From the NCBI GenBank assembly GCA_938084135.1, contig CALKDS010000009.1:1-61498 (forward strand): a DNA stretch of 61,498 bases. Reading direction: 5' to 3'. Every line of letters begins with the position of its first letter. The first letter of the stretch is position 1. The position numbers were made by a program, and so were the translations under genes. This document shows positions 45,935 through 55,631 of the stretch, in pieces. This DNA comes from an uncultured Flavobacteriales bacterium. Its GTDB lineage: Bacteria > Bacteroidota > Bacteroidia > Flavobacteriales > Schleiferiaceae. The notes below the pieces were generated by a model. That model was not told the DNA's origin, did not search any database, and saw only the letters and a list, made by a program, of their open reading frames with translations.

Positions 45935-46279
45935 ATGCCACGTTCAGTAAATAATGTCGCTTCAAGAGCTCGCCGAAAAAAGGTGATGCAAATGGCTAAA
46001 GGCTATTTTGGCCGCCGAAAAAATGTTTGGACAGTCGCAAAGAATGCTGTTGAAAAAGGTCTTCAATATGCATATCGAGATCGACGCACTAAAAAACGTA
46101 ATTTTCGCGCTCTATGGATTACAAGGATAAATGCAGGAGCAAGATTACATGATTTATCATACAGCCAATTAATGGGTAAGCTTCATTCAAATGGTATCGA
46201 ATTAAATCGCAAAGTTTTAGCTGACTTAGCAATGAATCATCCAGAAGCCTTTAAAGCCATTGTAGATAAAGTTAAATAG
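45935..46279 (+). CDS. rplT: 50S ribosomal protein L20
   Basis: 114 residues: [57 protein letters not shown] and a C-terminal [16 protein letters not shown], all typical. Last gene of the operon, followed by a strong terminator. Confidence 0.97.
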   Translation: MPRSVNNVASRARRKKVMQMAKGYFGRRKNVWTVAKNAVEKGLQYAYRDRRTKKRNFRALWITRINAGARLHDLSYSQLMGKLHSNGIELNRKVLADLAMNHPEAFKAIVDKVK

Positions 46280-46295
46280 ATTGAAAATCTTACAT

Positions 46296-46324
46296 AAAAG
46301 CCAGCTTATAGCTGGCTTTTTTTT
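46296..46324. terminator. Bidirectional intrinsic terminator
   Basis: Eleven-base-pair stem AAAAGCCAGCT/AGCTGGCTTTT (46296-46306 and 46310-46320) with a TAT loop, followed by four more T residues on the plus strand; the arm ends give a T run on the minus strand too. It closes the rplT operon and the convergent ABC gene, whose stop codon is at 46323. Confidence 0.85.
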
Positions 46325-47243
46325 ACGGCCGTAAATACCAAACTAAATTATTTGGTGATTGCCAAATTTCAGTTATTATATTTCCACTAAACTCTGTTTC
46401 TATGAGTTTTGAATTGGAAGGCAAGTCTTTTTTTGTAAGGTGCTCAGGTCTTAGAAACCATTTTTTACCTATTGTAAAAGATTCACTATGAGATTTCAAA
46501 GAAGCCTGAATTTCATTAATCATGAAACTATTGACACGGCCAAAAGCATGAGCCATTGATACTGTTTTGGGACTATTATAAATTTGCTGCGGGGTTGCTG
46601 ATTCAACGATACTTCCATCTTGCATAACATCTATCCGATCTGCCCATTCCATGGCATCTCTGACATCATGAACTACCATAACAACTGATGATCCAGATTT
46701 TAATTGCCAAGTTTTTAGAATGTCTTGCATTCGCCTCTTATGTAGGGGATCCAAGTGACTAAATGGCTCATCTAATAGTAATGCCCCGGGACGAGATATC
46801 AAAGCTTGACCTAATGCAAGTCGTTGTAATTCACCTCCTGATAATCCCCGAGCTTTCTCATCTAGAGAAGGAGCTAGATTTAGCTTTTTAATCCATTTTT
46901 TAACTACTCGATCCTCGGCCATTTCAGAGCGAATTCCCGCAAATTCTAGTAGATTATCTCGAACAGTTTTATACGGCATTTGTCCAAAATCCTGCCTCAC
47001 CATTCTAATTCTATGATGACCAGGAACTAAAGGAACTCGAACATGGAGCTTGGGACCATACCAGACCTTGCCCTCATCGGGAACAACTCTCCCCCCTAGG
47101 ATATTTAAAAATGTTGATTTCCCAGAACCTGAGGGACCGAGTAAAGCAACTATTTCTCCGCTGCTACAAGACCAATTTGGAATGGAAAGCAAAAACCTTT
47201 CAAAACCGTGTAATAAATTAATCGAGCGAAGTCTTACCGGCAT
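46323..47243 (-). CDS. ABC transporter ATP-binding protein, no permease nearby
   Basis: 306 residues: Walker A GPSGSGKST, Q-loop VRQDFGQMP, signature LSGGELQRLALGQAL, Walker B ALLLDEPFSHLD and H-loop MVVHDV, then a short C-terminal domain with an LRPEHL motif like the regulatory (TOBE-type) domain of PotA/FbpC/ModC importers. It looks like the ATPase of an anion, iron or polyamine importer, but neither neighbour is a permease or binding protein. It starts 8 bases after lpdA. Confidence 0.87.
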   Translation of the reverse strand: MPVRLRSINLLHGFERFLLSIPNWSCSSGEIVALLGPSGSGKSTFLNILGGRVVPDEGKVWYGPKLHVRVPLVPGHHRIRMVRQDFGQMPYKTVRDNLLEFAGIRSEMAEDRVVKKWIKKLNLAPSLDEKARGLSGGELQRLALGQALISRPGALLLDEPFSHLDPLHKRRMQDILKTWQLKSGSSVVMVVHDVRDAMEWADRIDVMQDGSIVESATPQQIYNSPKTVSMAHAFGRVNSFMINEIQASLKSHSESFTIGKKWFLRPEHLTKKDLPSNSKLIETEFSGNIITEIWQSPNNLVWYLRP

Positions 47244-47251
47244 AAATACAA

Positions 47252-48637
47252 TTATAAGTGAATAACTTCTCCGTAAGCAGCAGCTGTTGCTTCCATAACC
47301 GCTTCTGACATAGTTGGGTGAGGATGAACAGTCTTTAAAAGCTCCATTCCCGTGGTTTCTAGTTTACGAACCGCAACAATCTCAGCAATCATTTCTGTAA
47401 CATTAGATCCAATCATATGGGCGCCTAAAAGCTCACCATACTTAGCATCATAAATCATTTTTACAAATCCCTCTTTAGCTCCTGAAGCTGAAGCTTTTCC
47501 AGATGCACTAAACGGAAATTTACCAACTTTAATTTCATATCCTGCATCTATTGCTTGTTTTTCAGACATACCAACAGAAGCAACTTCAGGAGAGCAATAA
47601 GTACAGCCAGGAATATTGTTATAATCTAAAGGTTCTGGTTTATGACCAGCGATGCCTTCCACACAAATTATGCCCTCTGCAGACGCTACGTGAGCTAAAG
47701 CAGGCCCATGGACAATATCTCCAATTGCGAAATATCCAGGAGCTGTTGTTTTATATAAGTCATCAACAACTACTCTACCACTTTCAGTCTTAATACCCAA
47801 AGCCTCTAGTCCCAAATTATCTAGGTTAGTAGATACTCCTATTGCACTTAGAACAATATCAGAATCCATTTTTTGATCTCCTTTTGAATTTTTATATGAT
47901 ACAATACATGATTTTCCAGAAGTGTCAACATTCGTTACCTCGGTAGACGTATGTATCTCTATACCCTTCTTTTTAAATGTGCTCTCTAACGCCTTTGACA
48001 CATCAACATCTTCATTTGGGACAATATTTGGTAAGTATTCCATAATCGTAACTTTTGAGCCCATTGCATTATAGAAATATGCAAATTCAACTCCAATGGC
48101 TCCAGAGCCAACAATTACTATTTTTTTCGGTTGCTTTGGAAGATTCATGGCTTCACGATAACCAATGATTTTGTTCCCATCTTGTCTCAATGATGGCAAT
48201 TCTCTTGAGCGTCCTCCAGTAGCGATAATGATATTTTTCGCTGCTAAGATTTTCGTTGAATCATCACTTTTAACTTCAACCTTTTTACCAGATAGGACTT
48301 TACCATAGCCCATTATTACGTCAATCTTATTTTTTTTCATCAAAAAATTAACACCTTTACTCATTCCTTGAGCAACATCACGGCTACGTTTAATGACTTT
48401 ATTAAAATCATGCTTAACGTCATTTACAGATATTCCATAATCTTCAGCATGCTGAATATATTCAAAAACTTGCGCACTTTTAATCAATGCTTTCGTAGGA
48501 ATACATCCCCAATTCAAGCAGACACCTCCAAGACTTTCCTTCTCGACAATCGCAGTTTTTAATCCTAGCTGACTCGCACGAATAGCAGCAACATATCCCC
48601 CTGGGCCTGACCCAATAACAATAACATCGTATTCCAT
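47252..48637 (-). CDS. lpdA: Dihydrolipoyl dehydrogenase (E3)
   Basis: 461-residue FAD flavoenzyme that reoxidises lipoamide in 2-oxoacid dehydrogenase and glycine cleavage complexes. FAD motif IGSGPGGYVAAIRA, redox disulfide GGVCLNWGCIPTK, NAD motif VIVGSGAIGVEFAYF, and the C-terminal active His in HPHPTMSEAVMEA. It likely serves the E1 at 33176. Confidence 0.96.
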   Translation of the reverse strand: MEYDVIVIGSGPGGYVAAIRASQLGLKTAIVEKESLGGVCLNWGCIPTKALIKSAQVFEYIQHAEDYGISVNDVKHDFNKVIKRSRDVAQGMSKGVNFLMKKNKIDVIMGYGKVLSGKKVEVKSDDSTKILAAKNIIIATGGRSRELPSLRQDGNKIIGYREAMNLPKQPKKIVIVGSGAIGVEFAYFYNAMGSKVTIMEYLPNIVPNEDVDVSKALESTFKKKGIEIHTSTEVTNVDTSGKSCIVSYKNSKGDQKMDSDIVLSAIGVSTNLDNLGLEALGIKTESGRVVVDDLYKTTAPGYFAIGDIVHGPALAHVASAEGIICVEGIAGHKPEPLDYNNIPGCTYCSPEVASVGMSEKQAIDAGYEIKVGKFPFSASGKASASGAKEGFVKMIYDAKYGELLGAHMIGSNVTEMIAEIVAVRKLETTGMELLKTVHPHPTMSEAVMEATAAAYGEVIHL

Positions 48638-48657
48638 CGTATTCTATCTGTTTTTAG

Positions 48658-49044
48658 TTAAGTCAAAGGTAAGTATGCAATAGCAGATATCTCAACCCGA
48701 ACCCCTTTTGGTAAACCAGATACTGCTACTGTTTCCCTTGCAGGTGATAAATCTCCGAATACTTGTGAATAATATGTATTGACTTGAGCAAATAAGGCCA
48801 TATCGGATAGGAAAATGGTGCATTTTATAACATCCTTAGGTAATGCGCCGCCTGCTTTTAGAACAGCACTCAAATTCTTTAAAACACACTCAACTTCTTC
48901 AGCTATTGTCGTCATTTTTAATTCACCTGTTAGGTGATCTAAAGCTATTTGACCTGAAACATAAAGAAAATCTCCTGCGCGAACGGCTTGGCTATATGGT
49001 CCAATCGCTTCTGGGGATTCTTGACTAGTTATTATTTTTTTCAT
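48658..49044 (-). CDS. ridA: RidA family enamine/imine deaminase
   Basis: 128 residues: IITSQESPEAIGPYSQAVRAGDFLYVSGQ, the substrate Arg in SPARETVAVSGLPKG and the final VEISAIAY. RidA hydrolyses reactive 2-aminoacrylate and related imines made by PLP enzymes, fitting the PLP enzymes in this window (ilvE and the 8937-11598 pair) but not specific to them. ATG 49044 is chosen; the longer frame starts with TTG. Confidence 0.94.
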   Translation of the reverse strand: MKKIITSQESPEAIGPYSQAVRAGDFLYVSGQIALDHLTGELKMTTIAEEVECVLKNLSAVLKAGGALPKDVIKCTIFLSDMALFAQVNTYYSQVFGDLSPARETVAVSGLPKGVRVEISAIAYLPLT

Positions 49045-49154
49045 ACCAGAATATTTTTTTTGCAAAGTCGTCAATCTTATTGAATTGAAAACATAAATCT
49101 CAGATACATATTAAATATGAATTGTTCATATTTAAATTAACCATATTCATAAAT

Positions 49155-49162
49155 TACATTTG
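49155..49162 (+). promoter_or_regulatory. -7 box TACATTTG for the amidotransferase gene
   Basis: Perfect TAnnTTTG match, 6 bases before ATG 49169. It overlaps the alternative TTG start at 49160, which makes that codon unlikely. Confidence 0.5.
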
Positions 49163-49168
49163 CAAATC

Positions 49169-49735
49169 ATGCAAATAGCAATACTCGATAATCTAGACTC
49201 ATTTACGTATAATCTCTATCACAAAATAGAGCCATTTGTCGATTCGATTCATGTTGTTCGAAATGATGACAAAAAGGCGCTTGATAAATTGTCAAATTAT
49301 GACGCATGGGTCCTCTCGCCAGGTCCAGGGCTACCAGAGGATTCAGGATGCCTTATGAAGGCATTAGAAATAGGCTTTGGCAAAATCCCAATCTTGGGAA
49401 TATGTCTTGGAATGCAGGCAATAGCAATTCATCATGGAGGTAAACTATTTCATTTAGCCGATCCTCAACATGGTAAAGAGCATATTATTGAAAATGTAGG
49501 AACAGACTCTAAATTATTCAAATCTATTACCCCTCCCTTCCAAGTTGGGCTATACCATTCATGGGCTGTGAATGAACGATCTATTCAAGCGAGTGGATTG
49601 ATTTATTCTGAGTCAGATATATTGATGGCGGCTGAATGGATAGACGAAAAGGCATTTGGACTACAGTTTCATCCCGAAAGTATTATGACTCCTAATGGCG
49701 ATAAAATTTTAGAAAATTGGATTAATCTTATTTGA
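49169..49735 (+). CDS. pabA: Glutamine amidotransferase of anthranilate/aminodeoxychorismate synthase
   Basis: 188-residue class I glutaminase with LDNLDSFTYNL, the nucleophile in GICLGMQAIA, and the His-Glu pair in GLQFHPESIMTPNG. It feeds ammonia to a chorismate-using partner (PabB or TrpE), which is not in the window. An isolated gene is more often pabA, but trpG cannot be excluded. Confidence 0.85.
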   Translation: MQIAILDNLDSFTYNLYHKIEPFVDSIHVVRNDDKKALDKLSNYDAWVLSPGPGLPEDSGCLMKALEIGFGKIPILGICLGMQAIAIHHGGKLFHLADPQHGKEHIIENVGTDSKLFKSITPPFQVGLYHSWAVNERSIQASGLIYSESDILMAAEWIDEKAFGLQFHPESIMTPNGDKILENWINLI

Positions 49736-49741
49736 GCTCAC

Positions 49742-52234
49742 TTAATAATCTCCTAATCCTCTTCTTCTATCAAGCTTTAATGCACTCATTAGAGGCGCTT
49801 TTACTCCGATTCCAATGTTATAACTTCTCGCATAGCCAAAAGGAACCCACCTTATGCGCATTTCCCAGCAATGTAACTGTCTTAAAACATCAATTGTAGT
49901 GTACGTGAAATCTTTTTCTTGAATATCATATCCGCTAGTTATGCCGAGACGCCAGTTCGCAGTTGGTTCCCAAGAACCATCAAAACGTAAACTTTGTATG
50001 GTTTTCATTTCCATTGACCCTGATTGATTGGATTTACGCAATGAATAGCCAACATTAAAAGTCCATGGTGCAGACCAATTCATATAATCCATTGGACCAT
50101 AATAATCTGGGTATAGATCTTGCTCAAGGCCAAATTCATTCAATGGAACTACAGGACGTCCTGCTGCACTTCCTCCTCTGAACCTTAAATCTATAGAAAG
50201 CTGATGCAAAGATGGTCTTAAAGGACCCTGACCATCTACCCAAGCAAAAGTCTCAGTTCTGATACCACTGCTATCTATTGAGTACCAATCATAATTACCT
50301 TGATAAGAAACTCTCACTTTATTTTTTAAAAATGATGTACTCGCTCTGACATTAACAGGAGACAAGGGATTTAATGTCAAAACAGGGTTATAATTAGTTT
50401 GAAGAGTAAAGTCCTCTAGAATATTAAATTTCCTTATGATATTTGAATCTGAAAATCCAAGCCATTTTCCATCAATCGTATTTCTTAATCTAAAATTTAA
50501 CCCTCCTTGATTTCCAACTCCAGGAGCGCCATAAATAAAACCTTGATATTTACTAAAAGTTTGAAAAGTCCCAATACTATCAATTTGAACTTTTTGAAAA
50601 GAATTCCAAATTGGATCCGTAAAATCAGGTACATATCTCCAACTCAAAGCAGGATACATAACATGCCTTATGGCTTTTATAGGACCTTTTTTAAATGAGA
50701 ATATCCCGTAAATAGTTGTTGAAGCGCCAGCACTTAACATAAAATCCCGAGCCGCATGAAACCCACTTAAAGTATCTGTCACTACGGAATTAGAGATTGT
50801 ATCATAATCTCTATTCAAAGCGTAAGGATACCATCTTTCCTGATATGTTGCATTGGGATTTAAGGTTATAAATCTGAGTAATTTTACGTTAGTACCCATA
50901 TTAGCTTTGTGATTGACACCGGCACGCAAGCGATCAGAATTAAAAAAAACTGAAGGAGTTATCATTTCTGAAAGCAAGCCCTGTGTTTCATTTTTTGCAG
51001 CCATAGAATAAGTTAATCCTATTTTTTCATACCAGCGGGTTGCACCTACTGGACTCCTTCTGGCAAATGGTTGAATCCTACTCATGCCAATATTAATCTC
51101 AGGCAAGCTCAATGTAAGCGTACCATTTTGATTATTTTGTCTGTGCCTAGCTGCTGCAGTCAAATTAAAAGGACTACCCTTCCATCTCTTTGAGTAACTA
51201 ATCGATGATGACATATCATTCTTTTGAAAATCCGAGGGGTTAGTAGTTGTGTTTCTAAAAAAAGACCCAGTCGCCAATTCAACTCGCGCATTAAATTGTC
51301 GCGTCGGATGAGCTTTTCGATCTTGCGAATGACTCCATGAAATCCTAAAATCTCTAGAATCCATAAACTGACTTGAGTTTTGATTTCTCGGATCTCCAAA
51401 CGTTGTTCTATTAATCTGGACTCCTAAATTTCCGGAATAACGATACCTAAACTTATAATTACTGGAGGCCCTAATACCCCATGACCCTCTTGAATAAATA
51501 TCTCCAGTCAATCTTAAGTCATAATGGTCATTAAATGCCCAATAGTAGCCCCCTCCAATTAGACCCAATCCCCATTCTCGTTTATCTGAGAATTTTGGGA
51601 TTATATATCCAGATGCCCGCTTCTCCATTATTGGGAAAAAGGCGAAAGGAAGAAATAGTGGAGTTGGGATATCAAGAATTTGTAAAAAAGCAGGCCCTGT
51701 TACAATCTGCTTACCTATATCAAGTCTGGCTTTACTTGTAACAATAGCAAAATGGGGATGCTCATGGTTGCATGACGTAAAAGACGCCCCTCCAAGATAA
51801 TAACTACTATCGGTTATCATCTTGATCCTTTGACCGTGCAAAAAACCTTCGCTCTCAGTTGTGTTACCCTTGTAAATCCAACCTTTTTTTGTTTCATAGT
51901 TATACCGCAAAGTATCAGCACCAAATTGTCTATCCCCTTGAATTATTCTCGGCTTTCCTGATATTTCTCCATTTTTCTGCTCAATACCATAAGCTGTTAA
52001 CATATTCTTATCCCAATCAATCCTGATCAAATCAGCATAGAGTTCCATACCCTCCATAATTACTTGAGCTTTATTCCTGAGGACGACAGCATTATTTTCG
52101 GGTAGATACTCACCTTCAGATTCAGAAAGAAATTGAATTGAACCATCATTTCCTGAACTCTGAGCAAATAACCCGAATCCGAAATTAAAAGAGAAGATTA
52201 ACGCGAAAGCGCGTAATTTTGAAACCGTCATCAT
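49742..52234 (-). CDS. LptD-like LPS-assembly outer-membrane protein
   Basis: 830 residues: signal peptide (to about GLFAQ), an N-terminal OstA/LptA-like jellyroll (NNAVVLRNKAQVIMEGMELYADLI) and a large C-terminal barrel (PFAFFPIMEKRASGYIIPKF). The SCNHEHPHF motif at the end of the periplasmic part is shared by Bacteroidota LptD proteins. It would insert lipopolysaccharide or lipooligosaccharide into the outer leaflet. The start is ATG 52234 or 52231: an upstream TTG at 52249 lies inside the -7 box. Confidence 0.88.
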   Translation of the reverse strand: MMTVSKLRAFALIFSFNFGFGLFAQSSGNDGSIQFLSESEGEYLPENNAVVLRNKAQVIMEGMELYADLIRIDWDKNMLTAYGIEQKNGEISGKPRIIQGDRQFGADTLRYNYETKKGWIYKGNTTESEGFLHGQRIKMITDSSYYLGGASFTSCNHEHPHFAIVTSKARLDIGKQIVTGPAFLQILDIPTPLFLPFAFFPIMEKRASGYIIPKFSDKREWGLGLIGGGYYWAFNDHYDLRLTGDIYSRGSWGIRASSNYKFRYRYSGNLGVQINRTTFGDPRNQNSSQFMDSRDFRISWSHSQDRKAHPTRQFNARVELATGSFFRNTTTNPSDFQKNDMSSSISYSKRWKGSPFNLTAAARHRQNNQNGTLTLSLPEINIGMSRIQPFARRSPVGATRWYEKIGLTYSMAAKNETQGLLSEMITPSVFFNSDRLRAGVNHKANMGTNVKLLRFITLNPNATYQERWYPYALNRDYDTISNSVVTDTLSGFHAARDFMLSAGASTTIYGIFSFKKGPIKAIRHVMYPALSWRYVPDFTDPIWNSFQKVQIDSIGTFQTFSKYQGFIYGAPGVGNQGGLNFRLRNTIDGKWLGFSDSNIIRKFNILEDFTLQTNYNPVLTLNPLSPVNVRASTSFLKNKVRVSYQGNYDWYSIDSSGIRTETFAWVDGQGPLRPSLHQLSIDLRFRGGSAAGRPVVPLNEFGLEQDLYPDYYGPMDYMNWSAPWTFNVGYSLRKSNQSGSMEMKTIQSLRFDGSWEPTANWRLGITSGYDIQEKDFTYTTIDVLRQLHCWEMRIRWVPFGYARSYNIGIGVKAPLMSALKLDRRRGLGDY

Positions 52235-52246
52235 TAATATTAAGTT

Positions 52247-52254
52247 CAAAAGTA
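52247..52254 (-). promoter_or_regulatory. -7 box TACTTTTG for the lptD-like gene
   Basis: Perfect TAnnTTTG match, 12 bases before ATG 52234. It lies only 5 bases from the start codon of the divergent amidase, so RNA polymerase on this promoter would cover the amidase start. Confidence 0.55.
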
Positions 52255-52259
52255 CTCAA

Positions 52260-53372
52260 ATGCAACGCCTGACATGGTTTCTTATTGTCACTTTAGTTAT
52301 TCCATATCTCGGATTCACTAATTCACCTGCTAAATCTGATCGTGTTCAGAAGGTCATTATAGATGCGGGGCATGGTGGTAAAGACCCTGGTAATCTGGGT
52401 ACTAGACGGTATAAAACATACGAAAAAGATATTGCTTTGTCTGTAGCTATCGAGACAGCAAAAGAAATTGAGAAAGAATTTCCAGATGTTGAAGTAATAC
52501 TAACAAGAGACTCTGATAGATTTTTAGAACTATATGAAAGAACTGCACTAGCTAATAGAGAAAAAGGTGATCTATTTATATCAATTCATTGTGATGCTGT
52601 AGATAACAATACAGCCTATGGGACCACAACATATGTGATGGGAAAAAATCATGATGATGAAAATCAAGTTGCATTAAGAGAAAATTCCGTGATTCTTTTG
52701 GAAGATAATTACCAAGAGAAATACGAAGGCTATGATCCGCGAAAACCTGAAAGCTATATCGCTTTAACCCTCTACCAATATGCATTTCAAAATCAAAGTA
52801 TTGAGCTTGCGCAAATAATACAAAATTCATTCAAAAATGACGCCGGAAGAAGAGACCGAGGAGTCAAACAACAACCGCTCTATGTAACAAGCAGATGCTC
52901 AATGCCATCAGTCCTAGTTGAACTAGGGTTTTTGACAAACAGTAAGGAAGAAGATTTTTTACTAAGCAGCTCAGGCCAGAAGAAAATGGCAAAATCAATA
53001 GCAACATCTTTTGGTTTGTATAAGTCCCGCAGAGAATTGAATTCTCTTGAAGGAAATGCCGAATTAGAGAAAAAAAGAATTGTAGAGAATAAATTAAAAG
53101 AGCAAAATTCTAAAGCAGTTTTTTATGTTCAGCTATCGGTATCAGGACTGAAAAAGCCCCTAAACGAAAAACCCTTTAATATTTTGAGTAATACTTTAAT
53201 AAAAAAAGAGGGACGACTTTACAGGTATCTTCAAGGTGAATATAAAACAAAATCCAAATGTGACTCTGCTATGATATTTGCAAAAAATAATGGTTTTATC
53301 GATGCATTTATCGTTGCTTATAAAAAAGAGAAAAAAATTAGTCTTGAAGAAGCCAAGCGCCTTAATCAATAA
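52260..53372 (+). CDS. N-acetylmuramoyl-L-alanine amidase with SPOR-like C-terminus
   Basis: 370 residues: signal peptide, then an Amidase_3 zinc domain (about 30-245) with IIDAGHGGKDPG, ISIHCDA and the Glu in VELGFLTN, and after a charged linker a SPOR-like fold (FYVQLSVSGLKK..., RYLQGEYKTKSKCDSAMI, GFIDAFIVAY). It cuts septal peptidoglycan; the SPOR-like part would target it to denuded glycan at the division site. First gene of an operon continuing with the MCE protein. Confidence 0.92.
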   Translation: MQRLTWFLIVTLVIPYLGFTNSPAKSDRVQKVIIDAGHGGKDPGNLGTRRYKTYEKDIALSVAIETAKEIEKEFPDVEVILTRDSDRFLELYERTALANREKGDLFISIHCDAVDNNTAYGTTTYVMGKNHDDENQVALRENSVILLEDNYQEKYEGYDPRKPESYIALTLYQYAFQNQSIELAQIIQNSFKNDAGRRDRGVKQQPLYVTSRCSMPSVLVELGFLTNSKEEDFLLSSSGQKKMAKSIATSFGLYKSRRELNSLEGNAELEKKRIVENKLKEQNSKAVFYVQLSVSGLKKPLNEKPFNILSNTLIKKEGRLYRYLQGEYKTKSKCDSAMIFAKNNGFIDAFIVAYKKEKKISLEEAKRLNQ

Positions 53373-53389
53373 TCGTATCTTGTAGCCCT

Positions 53390-54364
53390 ATGATTTCACG
53401 TGAATTTAAAACAGGAACTGTAATTCTTGTAGCGGCATTAATTTTATACTACGGAACCAGTTTCCTCAAAGGAGATGACTTTTTTAAAAAAGGAATTGAA
53501 GTGCATTCTGTCTACACAAAAACTGGAGGAATAACAAAATCCCAAAAAGTCACAATAAATGGATTTGCAATTGGTAAAGTAATTGACGTAAGTCTGCACC
53601 CTGATAATTCGGGAAAAATCATAGTAAAATTTAATATTGACACGGAATATCCAATTGCATCAAATACTGTCGCCGAAATAAGATCTTCCGATCTTCTTGG
53701 GGCAAAAGAAATTGCTCTGGTATTAGGAGATGGTGCCGCTATGGTAGAAAATGGTGACACCCTCAAATCAAGTCTTGAGGAGTCAATTTCCGAAACCATA
53801 AATAAAGAAGTCTTACCAGTAAAACTTAAAGCTGAAGAGCTCTTAGCAAGTATAGATACAGCAATCTCAATTTTTACCGGCTTTTTAGGAGGTGATATTG
53901 AGACTGACTTCAAAGAATCATTTAGTAGCGTAAACAAGAGTCTTACAAATCTTGGTGAAATCACAGAAAAAATAAATATCTATCTTGAAGAGAATAAAGA
54001 TGCGATCGGATCGGCCACGAAAAATATCGAAAAAATGACAACCACATTAGACGAAAATAGAGATGAGCTCAATCGTGTTTTTAATAATATTGCAAATATT
54101 TCTGATACCATGGCTCAAGCGCATGCAGGAGAAGCAGTTCGGTCTCTTTCAAGCACATCAATCCGTTTAGATGAAATTGTCAAATCCTTAGAAAATGGAG
54201 AAGGCACTCTTGGCAAACTAGTTTCTTCTGACTCCCTTTATTTTGATATTGACCGAACTGTAAATTCATTGGACAAATTATTGCTTGATATTCGTGAGCA
54301 CCCTAAACGTTACGTAGAACTATCAATATTTGGGGGTCGTAAATCTGTCGACAAGGAGAAATAA
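53390..54364 (+). CDS. MCE (MlaD-like) lipid-transport protein
   Basis: 324 residues: one N-terminal transmembrane helix (about 10-27), an MCE domain (about 35-115) with YTKTGGITKSQKVTINGFAIGKV and SSDLLGAKEI, then long amphipathic helices. MCE proteins shuttle phospholipids between membranes. No MlaE/MlaF-type partner is in this operon. Sits 17 bases after the amidase. Confidence 0.92.
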   Translation: MISREFKTGTVILVAALILYYGTSFLKGDDFFKKGIEVHSVYTKTGGITKSQKVTINGFAIGKVIDVSLHPDNSGKIIVKFNIDTEYPIASNTVAEIRSSDLLGAKEIALVLGDGAAMVENGDTLKSSLEESISETINKEVLPVKLKAEELLASIDTAISIFTGFLGGDIETDFKESFSSVNKSLTNLGEITEKINIYLEENKDAIGSATKNIEKMTTTLDENRDELNRVFNNIANISDTMAQAHAGEAVRSLSSTSIRLDEIVKSLENGEGTLGKLVSSDSLYFDIDRTVNSLDKLLLDIREHPKRYVELSIFGGRKSVDKEK

Positions 54365-54367
54365 TCC

Positions 54368-55630
54368 ATGATCCAACAAATTGTATTTGCAACACTTTTT
54401 TTTATCGGGGGAACAATATTCACTCTAAAAATATTGCGACTTAGAAAGGGGCTCGCCATAGCTAGACCAAGTAACCGAAACGATCAAAAAGCTGAAAGGT
54501 GGAAAATCATGACAAGGGTTGCATTAGGTCAAGGGAAAATGGGTACAAGACCCCTAGCTGCCTTCTTCCATTTGATAGTATATGCAGGTTTTGTAATAAT
54601 TAATCTAGAGGTGATTGAAATACTTCTTGACGGTTTACTGGGAACGCATCGAATTCTTAAATACCCATTAGGATCTTTTTACAATCCAATTATGTCCATA
54701 TTTGAATGGCTAGGGGTTGCAGTAATAATTGCTTGTATAGCCTTTTTATTTCGAAGATGGTTTGGAACAATTCCAAGGCTTAAGCACAAAGAGCTTATTG
54801 GTTGGCCTCAGCGAGATGCGCATATAATATTGTATACAGAAATTGTCTTGATGGTTGCTTTATTAATCATGAATGCTGCAGAAGAAGCTTATTTAAAGAA
54901 CTCTGCACCATTCTTCTTTTCTAATATACTTGCACAAGGACTAACAGGAATATCACCAGAAAATCTATATACAATTGAAAAAACAGCGTGGTGGGTTCAC
55001 TTCATAGGAATTCTTGCTTTCTTGAACTATTTGCCTTACTCAAAGCACTTCCATATAATTCTTGCCTTTCCAAACACATGGTATTCAAAGCTTACAAAAC
55101 AAGGTGCGATAAACCCCATGGCGGCTGTCACAAATGAAATAAAAGCTATGATGGACACGAGTTTTGTTCCAGATATTTCAAATAACCCAAAACATTTTGG
55201 AGCTAAAGATATTAGTGACCTTCATTTTGCAAATTTGCTGAATGCATATACGTGTACAGAGTGTGGAAGATGTACCGATGAATGTCCCGCAAATCAAACT
55301 GGAAAACTCCTTTCTCCAAGAAAAATTATGATATCAACTCGCACCCGCGTTGAAGAACTAATTAAAAATCCTGAAAATGAGCTTAGTTTATTAGACAATC
55401 ATATTACCAGAGAAGAACTTTGGGCCTGCACGACATGTAATGCATGTGTTGAAGCTTGTCCACTAAATATTGATCCTTTAGATATAATTATCCAAATGAG
55501 ACAATACCTGGTAATGGAGGAGTCATCTGCTCCACAGAGCATAAATGCAATGAACACTAATATAGAAAATAATGGTGCTCCCTGGGCCTACTCTCAGGCA
55601 GATAGGGGCATGTGGACAAAAGAGGATTAG
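54368..55630 (+). CDS. Membrane Fe-S protein, HdrC/NarI-like
   Basis: 420 residues. N-terminal half has about five transmembrane helices of the NarI-like type with several His (candidate heme ligands); the C-terminal half has two 4Fe-4S motifs, CTECGRCTDECPANQ and CTTCNACVEACPLN. With the CCG-domain protein at 56064 it makes a heterodisulfide-reductase-like electron-transfer pair (HdrC plus HdrB halves), probably linking the quinone pool to an unknown thiol or carbon substrate. Gene order with the amidase and MCE genes is common in Flavobacteriia. Confidence 0.88.
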   Translation: MIQQIVFATLFFIGGTIFTLKILRLRKGLAIARPSNRNDQKAERWKIMTRVALGQGKMGTRPLAAFFHLIVYAGFVIINLEVIEILLDGLLGTHRILKYPLGSFYNPIMSIFEWLGVAVIIACIAFLFRRWFGTIPRLKHKELIGWPQRDAHIILYTEIVLMVALLIMNAAEEAYLKNSAPFFFSNILAQGLTGISPENLYTIEKTAWWVHFIGILAFLNYLPYSKHFHIILAFPNTWYSKLTKQGAINPMAAVTNEIKAMMDTSFVPDISNNPKHFGAKDISDLHFANLLNAYTCTECGRCTDECPANQTGKLLSPRKIMISTRTRVEELIKNPENELSLLDNHITREELWACTTCNACVEACPLNIDPLDIIIQMRQYLVMEESSAPQSINAMNTNIENNGAPWAYSQADRGMWTKED

Positions 55631-55631
55631 A

